The position numbers were made by a program, and so were the translations under genes. A stretch of 64,000 bases of DNA from Craterostigma plantagineum (taxonomy: Eukaryota; Streptophyta; Magnoliopsida; Lamiales; Linderniaceae), in the NCBI GenBank assembly GCA_027422505.1, contig JAPQWV010000001.1:372001-436000 (forward strand), in the 5' to 3' direction. Positions 51,501 through 63,637 of this stretch are shown here, in pieces (positions within the stretch are counted from its first letter, which is position 1; each line of letters begins with the position of its first letter). Under the pieces are notes generated by a model that worked only from the letters and a program-made list of their open reading frames with translations, was not told the DNA's origin and ran no database searches.

Positions 51501-53087
51501 ACACGGACCAGCAAGCAAGGCCAGAAAATGCAAAGTGGGTTCTGCAGCTTCCACAAAGTTGTTAAGATCCGCCTACATAATTTGAATGCACATCCACGAT
51601 CAAACTTTCAGTAAGTTGAAGCGTTGAAAAATGAACTATTTTACAGAGGGTCAACGTCAAATGCACACCTCAATGTGCGGAAGAAACCTGGACAATCGCC
51701 TACTCACATCTTGAAGCAACTACAAACTAGTGGTCAGAAGCAAATAACAAAAGTAGCTCGAACAGATAATGTCCATTTTCGGTAAGCACAATAAAGGCGT
51801 AAGCACTTGCTAACATAAAGTTATCTCACCTGAAGATGCATGTCGACAGCATCTTGCTTGTGTGATATTATGTGAGGCAGCAAATAATTAGCGACAGGTT
51901 GAAACTCAGGCTCCAAACCGGGAACTGAAATCCCAATGAGCTGCAACAGAGAAACATGGAAAAGGAAAATTCTAGTGACATATAGTTAGCAGCTGTTCCT
52001 ATTGAGATTATCGCACTTGAAATTGTGATGTACGGGTAAGGAGCATAAAAAAGGAATCAAAACTAGAACAAGAGAAAAGGGAAAATCGATCTAAAACTAG
52101 AAAGATGATTGTGGTGGGAGAGGAAGTACAAACATGCAGGTGAAAACACGAACGGAAGATAAAGCTATGACTCAAACCAATAAGGGATATAATAAAATGT
52201 TTACCTGAACAAAAAACAAAGCTATCGGGCTCCCACGCATGCAAGATATCCGCACGTATCGGCAGGGCGTATAGTTCATCGGGTAAATCATTTCACGTCG
52301 AGGTGCCTCACAGCGGGGACGAATTTTAGCAAATGTTTCTGGCTATTAAACCATATCAACGGGGAGAAGAAGGAACATAAAAAAGGTAATTCATCACAGA
52401 ATTGATGTAGAACAAATCAATGCCATAGCAGCAACTGCATGTAAAAGAATCTCGTGTTCAACCAACCTTGTAGCGTAGACCAGCTGAAATTTCCCATTCA
52501 AGCACGGATTTGTTATGTATCCTTATGTGAGAAAGAAGACAAGGTTCCTGCAATAAATGTAGATAGAATCAAACGCAATCGCACCTGTATGTCATAAAAA
52601 GAATCAAATCAAAGTCTAAACTCCATTGGCACGAAGGATGAAAAAGGCAACCATTCGCACTCCATATTAAAGCAACACAAATATGGCCTCCTCTATCCAA
52701 TTCCGCCAATCTCTACCCAATACACAAACCAATTATTTTTTTTCAAAAAAAAAAAGACCACTCACGAGAACCCCAATCGACTACAGCTCAATCTACACAC
52801 TGGAAACAAAGAACCCATAAAACAATCTCATAGCAGACGCAATCAATTCCCAACACCAATCAAGGAAAAAAGGTCAATCAACAAAACAACTTTATTCGAA
52901 ATTCACAAGTCCATACGTCTAACTCAAGGAGGATCCATTCTTTAGTGTTGGTCCCTGTAGACCAGTGATTTCGAAGGTCAGTGTCAAGCAAGTGAGCTGC
53001 TTTCTGCTGCGGTGATTCTCTCGACATGGCCTTCACCTTGTAGCTCAGTGGCTTCACCCTTGCCTCAACTTCTACCTCCGTATTCAT
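42552..53087 (-). CDS. Long ARM-repeat protein with galactose-binding-like N-terminus (At3g57570-like), carrying an in-frame stop
   Basis: The start is MNTEVEVEARVKPLSYKVKA at 53087. It runs into a beta-sandwich (XRCC1/F5-8C-like) domain: WSTGTNTKEWILLELD, SVLEWEISAGLRYK, CRYVRISCMRGSPIALFFVQ. Many exons of helical ARM-like repeats follow. The largest exon (44655-48347) would hold over 1,200 codons. Its downstream half contains PEPEQRYIALKHLSGLVGQN and DASMPLRTRAVVLLIHFVPF. The C-terminus is a coiled coil (KLREEIVARRQQKLFARQAR, KEMERQQLLEAERAK) and a Ser/Gly/Arg-rich tail ending GRREGKWERKHTS. The last exon frame was chosen by this motif, placing the stop at 42552. The large exon is interrupted by a TAA at 47472-47474. 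The frame is open on both sides, so this is a nonsense change rather than an intron. I recall the family as the plant protein At3g57570. Its function is not known to me. Confidence 0.78.
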
Positions 53088-53503
53088 GTTTATAACACGC
53101 AATTACTAGCAATCTTTTCCCCTTCCTTCCAAGTTTCAAAGACTCATCGCTGCTACTGTAAGACTCTTGAGCACCCCACTAAAGTTGACTGGCGAAGTTA
53201 AATAATTGGGACGTTTTTCTTTTCTTTATTTTATTTTACTATTATTGTCGTCATCAATTTATTGTTTATGAGAAAATTAGAATTAGCATTTGAGCAACCC
53301 ATTATATTGATTTATTTTCTTTTCTTCTTTTTTTCTTCTTTGATTATGGGATAGAATTACTACGCGGCGCGGCCAACATTTTATTTCAATACTGTCGAGT
53401 GTCGAGTGTCGATATATGTATGTATGTATTTGCAACTTAAAATTAAAAAAAAAAAAAAAAAACTATTACAATACAACAAACACTATATATATAATTAGTT
53501 AAT
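53088..53503. other. ARM gene promoter and RKD 3' flank
   Basis: Promoter and leader of the long minus-strand gene, followed by the 3' UTR of the next minus-strand gene. It includes an A-rich run near 53444-53460. No ORF. Confidence 0.5.
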
Positions 53504-55226
53504 TTATTTATTTTTTCCTAACATACTTTCATAAATCTGAGCAAGTTCTTGCTCCATCATCTGTATCTCTGCTTGAAGCCTTTTCTTTCCATCTTCCCCA
53601 CTCGAACTCAACAACTCCATTTTCTTAGCTATGTTCTTCTTCAGACTCCTCACCTGTATTATATAATAAATAACCCAAATGTAAAAAATAATAGAAAAAC
53701 ATATCAAACAACTATACTTTTTTTTAAAATTAATAATGCACTTATTTCATCACCTTACGAAAAGGCCATCTGTCAACTCCATTCCTTCTGCACAGCTTCT
53801 TAACCACAGTAGGGCATACGTTCAGCTTCTTCGCAGCTTGCTCCATTCTTATATCGAAATACTCTATCAAATCTTCCATCTTCAACCTCTTCGTTCTTTC
53901 CCTCTGCAATATATCCATGATCCTTATATGAATATATATAATATATATAGGTATAAATATATTACATTTTCGTAATTCAGAAAATATATATATATATATA
54001 TGACCTGAACTGAAAGGGAAGTTCTCTTCGATACACCAACGCTGCTCCCGGCGGCGTTTGTTTCCTTACGGGGGGACGCAATCAGACAATCTCGAGAGTC
54101 GTTATTATTTTCTCGCGGGAACTGTCGATAATCGTCCGAAGAATTGTGGGGCACGCCGAGTCCGACGTTCATGGCTTCGTAAAAGGCAGCCAAGGGATCG
54201 TCGTGCGCCATATTAGCGTACCCTTCTTCTCCGCATGCCTTGAGATACTTGAGGAGAAATCCCTTCACAAAATGCGCATTCTCGCCGTGAAAACTAAAAA
54301 AGCGCAAATAAAAAAAGTAGGTTTATTATCGCGCCGTTGATTCAATTATAGTCGTCGTCGTCCTTACTCGAACATCTTAGATTCCTGGATTTCGAAGCCG
54401 ACGTCGAAGTCGTATCTGTCGACCACCACGTGCGTAATTACGCCGAGGATTCCGTGAACCTCTAAGCGCTTCAATCTGCTCGCCGAAACTGCGAGAAAAA
54501 AATAGTAAGTAGGAAAACAAAAAAAACTATATTGTATATATACAATCAGCGTAGTTCGAATGAGTATACGAAAAAAAAAACACCATTAGTATGCGCAATC
54601 TGTCGTAGTTTATGACAGAAACTGCAGTTTTGCCGTGAAGATTGTGGCGTTAAGTACGTCCAATATTCGCTTTCGTAGTGATCATTTTCTCCTGCGATTC
54701 CACTGCTTTCTCCCACGAATGACGTCTGCAATGGACCATTGTTGTTGTTGTTGTTGTTATTATCTTCTGATCCATTGCACAAGGCCCATATGTAAGGATC
54801 GGTTAAAGGGTCTTCGTAATCTCCTAAATCGTCGTCGCCTTGATTGCTGTTGATAGGCGGAGGATTATTACAGTGGGGTTCTTCTTCGTACTGTTTGTTG
54901 TTCAGCGGAGGTAATAGAGCGTCGAAGTCGTCGTCGTCTAGGGAGAAGTACGATGGGTCGATTTCGTCCAAAGCCTGTAATAACATGTCAGTTTCGTCGA
55001 GATTATTACTGTCGTCGTAGACTGGTATTATTGCTGTTGTTGAAGCACTATTAGCAGTAGTGTCCATTGTCGGCGGCGGGTGGCTGAGTAGCGGTGGCGG
55101 CGGCGCGACGCCTGGCGGTGGTGGACCAAGCGTCGCGGTGGAGATGGGGCGGGTGTTTGTCTGCAGGCGCTGGTTTGCTGGGAAAGGAGTTTGATAAATG
55201 AGAGGGAAAAAGAAGTACGTTTGCAT
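53504..55226 (-). CDS. RKD: RWP-RK domain transcription factor, RKD family
   Basis: RKD factors control egg-cell and gametophyte gene expression. Five exons join in frame. The N-terminal exon has a proline-rich start and an acidic Asp/Asn activation-like region (SYFSLDDDDFDALLPPL, poly-Asn). A middle exon has ASRLKRLEVHGILGVITHVV. The RWP-RK domain runs from ERTKRLKMEDLIEYFDIRME through LNVCPTVVKKLCRRNGVDRW to PFRK, followed by a short coiled coil (LKKNIAKKMELL). The signature reads RWPFRK where RWPHRK/RWPYRK are usual. The donor AAG|GTGATG was chosen over an upstream GTAAGG because only it keeps the RWPFRK-VRSLKK frame. The start is ATG at 55226, but the Met at 55067 (MDTTANSAS) is an alternative. 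Confidence 0.87.
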
Positions 55227-55814
55227 TGGAATCGTCGTATATGTTTGAGTTTGAGGGTCAACTGGCGGTTATTGACCGTTGGATAAGCACAGGCCACAGC
55301 GGTTTCCTTTTTTTTTTTTTCTTTTTGATTTTCGAACCTTTTTGAAAAAAAAATCGATTTTTTTTGTTATCTTTTGGCAAAAATAATTTGTTTATTTTTT
55401 TGCAAGTTTACAAAAATATCCATTAAGCAGTCCAATGATTCCGAACTAAATATATTTATTTTATTTAAAAATTGAGCACTTTGTATCTGATATAGATATT
55501 GTATCAAATATTTGAATAAGGAACCGGAGCCGGGTCGGATCGGATCTGCTTCCTGAAACATTTAAGCAAACACTTGAGGAGCATACCCTTGAGGTGAGAC
55601 GAACTCAGCAATGGAAGAGATTTACAAGACAGTAACATTCAAGCCAATTGACTGGGGCAGCGCTCAAGCTCTGCGATTGTTAATGCATTAATAACAAAGA
55701 AGAGTGGTTCTATTCATCGATCCAAGCAGTACCCATTGACGCATCAGCCAATTGCACTCTCTTTCTACAAATTCGTTTGCCTCACTGATTCGCCGGATTT
55801 TTTCTTCGGCGCAC
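55227..55814. other. Divergent promoter between RKD and the PPR gene
   Basis: A 588-bp region from which the RKD gene reads left and the PPR gene reads right. It is A/T-rich near the RKD side with poly-T and poly-A runs. No motif is strong enough to name. Confidence 0.5.
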
Positions 55815-57764
55815 ATGTTTGTAGCACTTGAAACAAGGCCATTCATCTACACTGCTGTGCGCCGTCTTCAACGTGAAGCTACCAACTCTATGTTCCGATG
55901 TAATACAGACATCACCAGGTATTTCAAAATAGGTGACGCGGAAAGCGCGCGCAAAGTGTTCGTCGAAATGCCCCAGAAAAACGCCGTCACATGGAACTGT
56001 ATGATTTCAGGATACGTTAGAAAGGGGATGATTCGCGAGGCCCGTGAGATATTCGATTCGATGCCATGTAAGAACATCGTATCTTGGACTGCAATGTTGA
56101 CTGGGTACGCAAAGAACGGAAGGTTGGACGAGGCCAGATCAATGTTCGACTCCATCGAAAACAAGAACATAGCAAGTTGGAATGCTATGATTTCGGGATA
56201 TGTGAGCTTTGGAAGGCTCGAGGAAGCTCGACAAGTGTTCGATGCAATGCCTGAGAAGAACGACATCACATGGGCTACGATGATCGAAGGGTACTTTAGA
56301 TATAGCAACGTGGACGAAGCCGAGCGAGCGTTCATCGAAGCTTCGGGCGATAAACTGTTGCTCTGCAACACCATGATTGCCAAGTATGGAGAAATGGGAC
56401 TCGCCGAGAAGTCGTGGGATGTGTTTACGAGGATGACAAGGCGCGACGAGGCATCTTGGACTTCTATCATCAATTGTTTTCTGAGATTCGGGGATTTGGA
56501 CAAGGCTAGGAGACTATTCGACGACATGCCCAAGAAGGACGTAGTTGCTTGGACTGTGATGATCAAAGGCTACGTAGACAACTCAAGAATCGATCTTGCC
56601 CGTGAATTGTTCGATCGAATGCCGCACAAAGATGTAATCGCATGGAATTCTATGCTCAGCGGCTACGCCCATTACAGCACCGTAAAAGATTCATACGCCT
56701 TTTTCACACGAATGGAAAAGAGAAACACAGTTTCGTGGAACTTGATGCTACGAGCATATGTGCTGCACGGCGATATAACCATGGCTAGTGCTTTTTTCAA
56801 GAATATGCCCCGAAAGGACGAAACCTCATGGAACACTTTAATCTCAGGTTTTCAAAGCGACGAAGAAGCACTATCACTGTACACAAACATGTTGTCCTAT
56901 GGATTCAAGCCCGACCAGGGGACCCTAAATAGCGTGGCTTCGACCTGTGGGGCCCTCGCCTTGCATGCCTGGGGAAGATCGGTCCATTCTTACATTGCCA
57001 AGACGGGCTACGGAAACGACAGCACTGTGGCTAGCTCGCTCGTATCCATGTACTCTAAGTGCGGCTTCTTCCACGATGCATCGATGGTGTTTGAAACAAT
57101 GCCAAAATGGGATACCATAGCGTGGAATTCCATGATTCTGGCGAAAGCCCACCACCGCTCTGCGGAGGAAGCACTATGTCTGTTCCGCCGCATGGTCGGC
57201 GGCGGATTCAAGCCCGACCACGTCACCTTCTTAGGGCTACTGGCCGCGTGCGCTCATTCTGGCTCGGTTAGGCTAGGCTGGGAGTGTTTTCATTCCATGG
57301 AGAGGTGGAATCTGACGCCGAGGGCGGAGCACGTCGGCTCTATGGTCGACTTGCTGGCTAGGTCGGGGTTGATAGCGGAGGCTTTCGAGCTGGCCGGTAA
57401 ATTTACGGCGGATCTTGTTCCGTCGTACGCCTGGGAAACGCTGCTCAGCGCCTGCAGTATTCATCGGAGTTACGATCTTAGCGATTCGATTGCAGAAAAG
57501 ATTTTGGCTTGCAATCGTCGTGACGGCGCCGTGGCCGTGCTCCGATCTAATGTGCTGTCGGCGCGTGGGATGTGGAAGGACGCCGCGAGAGTTAGGGCGG
57601 AGCTCAGGGAGAAGAGATTGAGGAAGGAAGTTGGCTGTAGCTGGATTGATGTAAACGGCGTCGTATCTTGCTTTTCGAGCAATGACACGTGTCACGTCCT
57701 CGTGGAAGATATTTACGATGTGTTGGAGGGTCTGACGATGCTTATGGAAGAGTATATGTTTTAG
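55815..57764 (+). CDS. PLS-class pentatricopeptide repeat protein with E domain, organelle-targeted
   Basis: Single exon, 649 codons from the ATG at 55815. A longer frame begins at 55752 only with a TTG and is not used. The N-terminus (MFVALETRPFIYTAVRRLQR) is basic and fits a mitochondrial targeting sequence. Tandem repeats of about 31-35 residues follow, such as KNAVTWNCMISGYVRKGMIR, KNIVSWTAMLTGYAKNGRLD and KDVVAWTVMIKGYVDNSRID. They alternate short S and long L motifs. The C-terminus has E/E+ features (GCSWIDVNGVVSCFSSND) and stops without a DYW domain. Such proteins bind one organellar RNA site each and aid C-to-U editing. The repeat code could be read to predict the target. Confidence 0.93.
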   Translation: MFVALETRPFIYTAVRRLQREATNSMFRCNTDITRYFKIGDAESARKVFVEMPQKNAVTWNCMISGYVRKGMIREAREIFDSMPCKNIVSWTAMLTGYAKNGRLDEARSMFDSIENKNIASWNAMISGYVSFGRLEEARQVFDAMPEKNDITWATMIEGYFRYSNVDEAERAFIEASGDKLLLCNTMIAKYGEMGLAEKSWDVFTRMTRRDEASWTSIINCFLRFGDLDKARRLFDDMPKKDVVAWTVMIKGYVDNSRIDLARELFDRMPHKDVIAWNSMLSGYAHYSTVKDSYAFFTRMEKRNTVSWNLMLRAYVLHGDITMASAFFKNMPRKDETSWNTLISGFQSDEEALSLYTNMLSYGFKPDQGTLNSVASTCGALALHAWGRSVHSYIAKTGYGNDSTVASSLVSMYSKCGFFHDASMVFETMPKWDTIAWNSMILAKAHHRSAEEALCLFRRMVGGGFKPDHVTFLGLLAACAHSGSVRLGWECFHSMERWNLTPRAEHVGSMVDLLARSGLIAEAFELAGKFTADLVPSYAWETLLSACSIHRSYDLSDSIAEKILACNRRDGAVAVLRSNVLSARGMWKDAARVRAELREKRLRKEVGCSWIDVNGVVSCFSSNDTCHVLVEDIYDVLEGLTMLMEEYMF

Positions 57765-58052
57765 AGGCAAAGGAATTTTTTTTTTATCTAATTGGGCCGA
57801 TTATTTGCGAGAGTCCAATTTGTAGGCCCAATATTTTTTATGTTCGGCCCATATATTTATCGGGCCGCAGCTCCATTTGGATATAGGAAGCTATTAAATC
57901 AAAGAACCCTCCTCGTCTCTCCACTACACAGGGGAAAGCTGACGGTAGAATCCTTGCCGGAATATTGTTCTCTTGCACCAATGTTTTTTGTTGTTGCTTA
58001 TCGATGATTTTTCTTCTGACATGGATATATGGTGTTTTACTGGTATGCAGTT

Positions 58053-59148
58053 ATGGCTCGGTTTTACTTTGACGAAATCATCAATGTCACCAGCATCGAT
58101 GCACAAGTAGTATATGACAAAGGTAATCGTTTTAGTTTTGAGGTGATTGTTCTGTTTTTTCTTTCGTATTTCTGTTTTTAAGGGTTTCGTGGATAAATTC
58201 CAGCTGATGAAGTGTGTATTAACATAGGACGCGTGACTTAGTGGTTTTTCGCTTCTTATTTACAGTTTCTAGAGTTAGAGCGAGCAGTGAAGACGATGAC
58301 TATAGTTTGGAATTAGATGTGCATTCTCAGCTATATCCTATGCTTGCTGGTGAGAAATACAGGATGGTGATATCTGATACACTAAGCATGGATGGTTCTG
58401 CTGTTTCTGGCAACTCTACCGAGGTGCAGTTCCACTTCACACTCATGTAAAATTATGCGAAATTTAAGTTGGGTAATCGGTATGATGGATTTTGTTTGAA
58501 GAATAGGGGAACTGCTATTGATGGATAATGATATTAGGATTCTAATTTGCTCATCTTGCTTTTCACAACCATATTTTTTACTTGTCAAAAGAGATTGTTA
58601 GATCTTTTGTGACGCGTATGCTTAATTTCAATGTCCAGTGCTTGTGGATGGAATTAATAGTTCATTGGCCGAATGTTTGTTTTGTGCACACGCATAGGCA
58701 ATTCGCATGGCGAACGTGCTAGCTTACTAAAGACAACTTCTTGGCATGACAGCATGTGCATAAAATATATTAAGCTTGGCCTGAGTCATTTATTACAGCT
58801 TTTTAGTGATTGCACTCTTGCTGCTGCAGAACAAGCAGCAATCTCTTGCAGACAAATTTGAGTACGTAATGCACGGGCTTCTCTATAAGATGTCCGAAGG
58901 AAATGAAAATAGAAAAAATAATGACGTCAAAGTGTACGTAGACATCTGTTTTTTTTTCCATTCGTCAGATTCAGAACGACCAACTCCGATTCTATTACAT
59001 TTTGATGTGTGAAAGTTTCCTATTCACACGTCACAGGGATATATATCTCTCATTCGGGGGACTTCAGCTGAAGCTGAAAGGCATGCCCTTAAAGATGCAA
59101 GAGTTTAGAATCGATCAAAGGTTGTTTCTTCTCTTGAGGAAGATGTGA
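58053..59148 (+). CDS. NRPB8: RNA polymerase subunit 8 (NRPB8/RPB8 type)
   Basis: Shared small subunit of Pol I, II and III (also IV/V in plants). Four exons: 58053-58122, about 58266-58422, 58830-58932 and 59037-59148. Reading starts MARFYFDEIINVTSIDAQVV and gives SRVRASSEDDDYSLELDVHS, LYPMLAGEKYRMVISDTLSM, ADKFEYVMHGLLYKMSEG and DIYLSFGGLQLKLKG, ending in DQRLFLLLRKM. This matches the RPB8 OB fold and C-terminus. All junctions join in frame. There is a 288-bp gap after the PPR gene. Confidence 0.93.
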
Positions 59149-61245
59149 GGCGCGACTTGAGCTGTTCGGAGGTGGCTTAGCCTTGTCTGAAAAAGGTACA
59201 ACAGCTGAGAACTAACACATTTAGATGCTTCCTACGGAGCTCTTACTTATGTGCTTTTAAACTGCTACTGTCTTCTATGACGATGTCCTGACCCATCAAG
59301 AACATTAGCTTATGCCCTATTGATAGCTTTCACATTTTTCCAGTAAGTTATTCACTGACCTGACCTTACTATCGAGTTTGGGTTTTAATCATCCATTGGA
59401 TTATGTTCAAGAACTGCAACATTTGAATTTTATTCTTATTTTTTTCTATATGTATAGCCAACATATAGGTACTGAAACTTAGAATATTCTTATATAGATA
59501 TCTCAATGTTTTGTAGGAAAAAATAACGTGCTTAGGAAATAGGAATTGCGTAAAGAACTGATAACTCTCATATTGTTACAGAGATTTGTGCAGATTGAAA
59601 GGTGCCTATACATATTCTTAAATATCGTTGCTAGGGGTTTATGTTTGTCTCAACAGTAATGCGAGTATTTGGTCTCAAAGAATAAATAAATCTCTTTCTT
59701 GTTGGGAAGGTGAATCCATAATTTAAGTTAAACAAGCATCTCAAGAATTAAGCAATACGTAACATCAAGATTTAACTTTATAGTATTCATGGTCCTCTTA
59801 TGAATCAAATGTGAACTTATTATTATATCCTTATAACCTTGAGCTGACTGAGATCTGTCACTGCTTGTAATACAATATAAAAAAAAAAAATCACGTTTTA
59901 TTATATATGTGTGTGGGGAATTAAAGCAAATTGATGCTTGGCCTGGCTATGTGTTGATTTATAATTTATATATTTATGGCTATTTAAGGTAATTAAGGAG
60001 TAAAAGCCATCATCCTATTTTCTCGGCTAAAACGCTCCATCGCAGCAAATGCGTGAGCTACCTTTTACATTTTACTATCCAATCCAATTCAATGATTGAG
60101 CGGTTCTATATGTTATATTGCAATAACTATATGGAACAGAAATCATTATATAAATACATTCCAAAAGATATAAGCCACTGCTAATTCGCTCAAAGAAAAT
60201 AGGAAAACAGAAAAATATTTGCGGGATAAGCTTTGCATGAGCTGATTTTTCTGTTTCCCAAACTTCGGTTTTCTTAATAATTTAAGGAGGATTGTTATAT
60301 AGTGTTATTAAAATCAGTGTGATTTTCGATAATAAATTATGGTTTGTTGTAGTTTTTGGTAGTTGAGGTGCCCGAATTGCGTGGAGGGAATAACTAGTTG
60401 AGATGGGCCCCACCTAAAAGAAAAACAGTTATGTAATGTGATTTATTTATTTTGTATATTGATCGAAGGAACATATACAAATAAGCGAAAGACAATTCAT
60501 TGAAGAAACTCTCAATCGTTATCAATTTCAATATCTTTAACAAAGTTACCAATTATATATTTTCGTAACACAATTTTAAATTACATGCAACATGAGACCT
60601 TAAAAAACAGAACAGAAAAAGAAGAATGAAAAATTGTGAAACAAAAAAGAACGAAAGCACTAGAGAATAATTGGTCATAGAAAATCACCACTCAGAAGAA
60701 GGATCGTGGTGGGTCCCACACTGTAAGATTCTTACCAGCAACAAACTTTCCCTCTTCCCCTTCACTACTACACACAGAGAAACAGTGGTAATAAAGAGAA
60801 GAAAAAGAAAAAGGAAAATTAAAGCTTTTTGCGTCTGTTAACAAACTATATATATACATATGCACAAATCACATAGAAGACAGCCTTCAGTCCATTATAA
60901 CCAACAAACCATTTCCTAATCTTCTAACCCTAAAAGCCACCCAAAATCTTCACTTTCCACCATTGCCCTTTCGCCTTTTACTACTAAAAGAAACCATTCG
61001 ATCATCCTCAGCTTACATCAAAATGATCGTCCCAACTGTTTAGCATGCATAGTTTCTTTATCCGAGCATAAAGTTCAAATCTTTATAGAAAAGAAAAAAC
61101 GCACCAAGAAAGAGGTAAATATGGTTGATAGTTCTTGGGTTTTGTCTGTATCATATCATAGTACCTTTGTTTCTGATGATCTCAAACTTGTCTTCATTCA
61201 TGCTAATGGATCTATCGTTTCTTTGTTTCCCTTATTGCAGACAAG
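59149..61245. other. Long promoter and 5' UTR of the bHLH gene
   Basis: About 2 kb without ORFs. A TATA-like tract sits at 60847-60858. A 5' UTR intron is likely at 61115-61240 (AGAG|GTAAAT ... TTGCAG), which removes an upstream ATG at 61121. I see no repeat pair or tRNA. Confidence 0.6.
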
Positions 61246-62897
61246 ATGTTTGTCGGAGAAAATGGTGATGGTTTCGATATCTCGGACAGTGCTTCTTTGC
61301 ATGAAGGAATAGTTCAAGCTGAGGATAACTCTTCTCAGACCAACAATAACAACCATAACAACAACTTGCCAAACGATCACTGCTTCGCCATAGAAGAACA
61401 CGGCGCTAACTACTCTGATCAGAACCTTGCAGCAAATCATCAAGATTTGGGAGCTGCGTGGATCGATTTAGATGTTCAAAGCCATCATCTCAATCAACAA
61501 GAGATGGAACAGTGCTACAACAACATGGTCGATCATCATTCAAACGATGGAAACAACAACCATGAAATAATCCAAGATTACGCTACCTACGATCCAAATT
61601 TCTTGCAGGAAATGGTAACTTTTAGCAGCACCAACAACAATGGTTTCCCACCAGCCAGCAATAATAACGGTGCAACCCACGATCTGCTCAACATGCTTCC
61701 AATGCCGACGTGTTCGTCTTCTTCTTTGTTGCCTATTAACCCACCGCCGCCCTCGGTTTCCTTCGCAAGCACTGCCCAGAAATCGCCTAGTTTCTTGGCC
61801 TCTCTCGGGCTATTAGGCGAGCTTAACAATCCTTCAATGGATGGTTCCTCGAGCAGCATTGTTTATGATCCTTTACTCCCTTTGAACCTTCAGCAACAGC
61901 CTCCATTCTTGAGGGAGCTCTTCCATTCTCTGCCTTATGGGGGATATGGGAACCTCGGAGGTTGCTCGAATAACGTTAATGGAGGAGTTTCATCGTTGTT
62001 TGGTGGCGGGATTGACGAAAGAGAGCACGTGGATTATCAGAATGGCAACGTGGGGCAGTTCGACAATGGAGTTTTCGAGTTCACTGCTGGCGAATTGGAC
62101 AGCATTGGTAAGAACAGAGATGGTAAGGTTGCTAAGCATTTCGCCACTGAGAGGCACAGAAGGGTTCTTTTGAACGACAAGTACGAGGCTTTGAAGAAAC
62201 TGTGTCCCAATTCCACAAAGGTAATAACAATCCCTACATTAAAGAGAATGTCTTTCTGACCTTAAAACGATTCCCATTTTTCGACAGAACGATAGAGCTT
62301 CGATCGTTGCACACGCCATAGACTACATCAACGAGCTAAAGAGGACGGTGAACGAGCTAACGGTTCTCGCCGAGCAGAAGAGGTGCATCAGAGAAAGGCT
62401 CAAAAGGCCTAAAGCAGAGAACGAAGGCGTCGAATTGGGGAATGCTTCGAAGTCTACGGGCGAAATGGAGGCTCCGTTCAACAATGTGTCTTCGACGCTG
62501 AGAAGCTCGTGGCTCCATAGGAAGTCCAAGAACACCGAGGTCGATGTTAGGATCATCGACGACGAAGTCACTGTGAAGTTAGTTCAGCAGAAGAAGATCA
62601 ATTGCCTGCTATTCGTGTCCAAAGTCCTCGATGATCTTCAGCTTGATCTCCACCATGTTGCTGGTGGGCTCATTGGAGATTATTACAGCTACTTATTCAA
62701 CTCCAAGGTTATCCATCCATCCATCCATCTATAAGATTATCTATGAACAAGTAAATTGCCTAAAGAATGAATTTTCTTGATTTAACAGATTTGTGAAGGT
62801 TCGATTGTGTATGCAAGCGCAGTAGCTAACAAGCTCATTGAAGTTGTTGACACACAGTACGCTGCTGCAATCCCACCAAGTAATTGCAGCTATTAGG
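61246..62897 (+). CDS. bHLH transcription factor of the bHLH10/89/91 (tapetum) type
   Basis: Three exons: 61246-62220, 62288-62706 and 62790-62897. A long Asn/Gln/His-rich N-terminus (poly-Asn, HHLNQQEMEQC) is followed by a hydrophobic, Ser/Pro-rich segment (PSFLASLGLLGEL). The bHLH domain reads HFATERHRRVLLNDKYEALK, KLCPNSTK and NDRASIVAHAIDYINELKRT. A C-terminal ACT-like region follows (VDVRIIDDEVTVKLVQQKKI). The basic region and the NDRASIV... second helix match Arabidopsis bHLH10/89/91, redundant factors for tapetum and pollen development. The ATG at 61246 is the first Met after the 5' UTR intron. The gene is intact. Confidence 0.9.
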
Positions 62898-63637
62898 TAA
62901 GTAAGTATATATATCTTGAGTTTTCAAAGGCCTTTAAGCTACGATCATAATGTGTGTTCAATTCATTACAACGGTTTCAGCTAACTTGGTAGTAATCAAA
63001 CTGTTCACTGCTTAATCTGCTTTTGAGTTAAAATACAAAATCACATGCGACATCAGAATCAGTCTGTGTGTGTCCTTTTGTGTTGATTGCAGAATGGCAA
63101 GAAAGAAAGTAATTAAATATGGTAAGTTGCAGTTTCTGACACAAAGTGTCAGAAGCAAGTTTCGCTTAGTCAAGTTATGTCTTTTCTTCAAGTGAGCTTA
63201 CATACAATACAATACAACAGTACACTGAAAAAACTTGCACGTCAACGGAAAAGTACAACTGATCTGATATGCTAATATCTGTTGTATTTCTACTCATCGC
63301 AGAGTTGGGAGGCATCATTTTCTTGAGGACTCATTGGGGAATTAATTAGGAGACACATACCAAAGATTAAACATGTAGGAAGGAATATCAGCAGTGTAGT
63401 AATTCAGTTATTATGTTATTGACCAAACAGACCACATGGCTTATTCTTACATTTTCGAAGTAGAAATATCTTGCACGAATTTTGCCGAGAAGAAACAAAT
63501 TAGTGTTTAAGAACATAAACCACTCGCTTCTTTCAATCACTGTACAATCAAATCCATACAAAAATGTTACAAAAAAGAAAAACGCATCTTCAACGACCTA
63601 ACCAACCTCTGGCGTTATACGGAGGGTATAATCTAGT
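62898..63637. other. Converging 3' flanks of the bHLH and SEC23 genes
   Basis: Contains the bHLH 3' UTR and the SEC23 3' UTR. There are no ORFs of interest. Confidence 0.5.

Noticed and set aside
55752..55814. Upstream extension of the PPR frame
   Set aside because: The longer frame begins with TTG, not ATG. The first ATG is at 55815 and gives a good targeting sequence.
55868..56566. A 232-codon frame antisense to the PPR gene
   Set aside because: It is the mirror of PPR repeats. Its composition follows the opposite strand and it has no start context or family motif.
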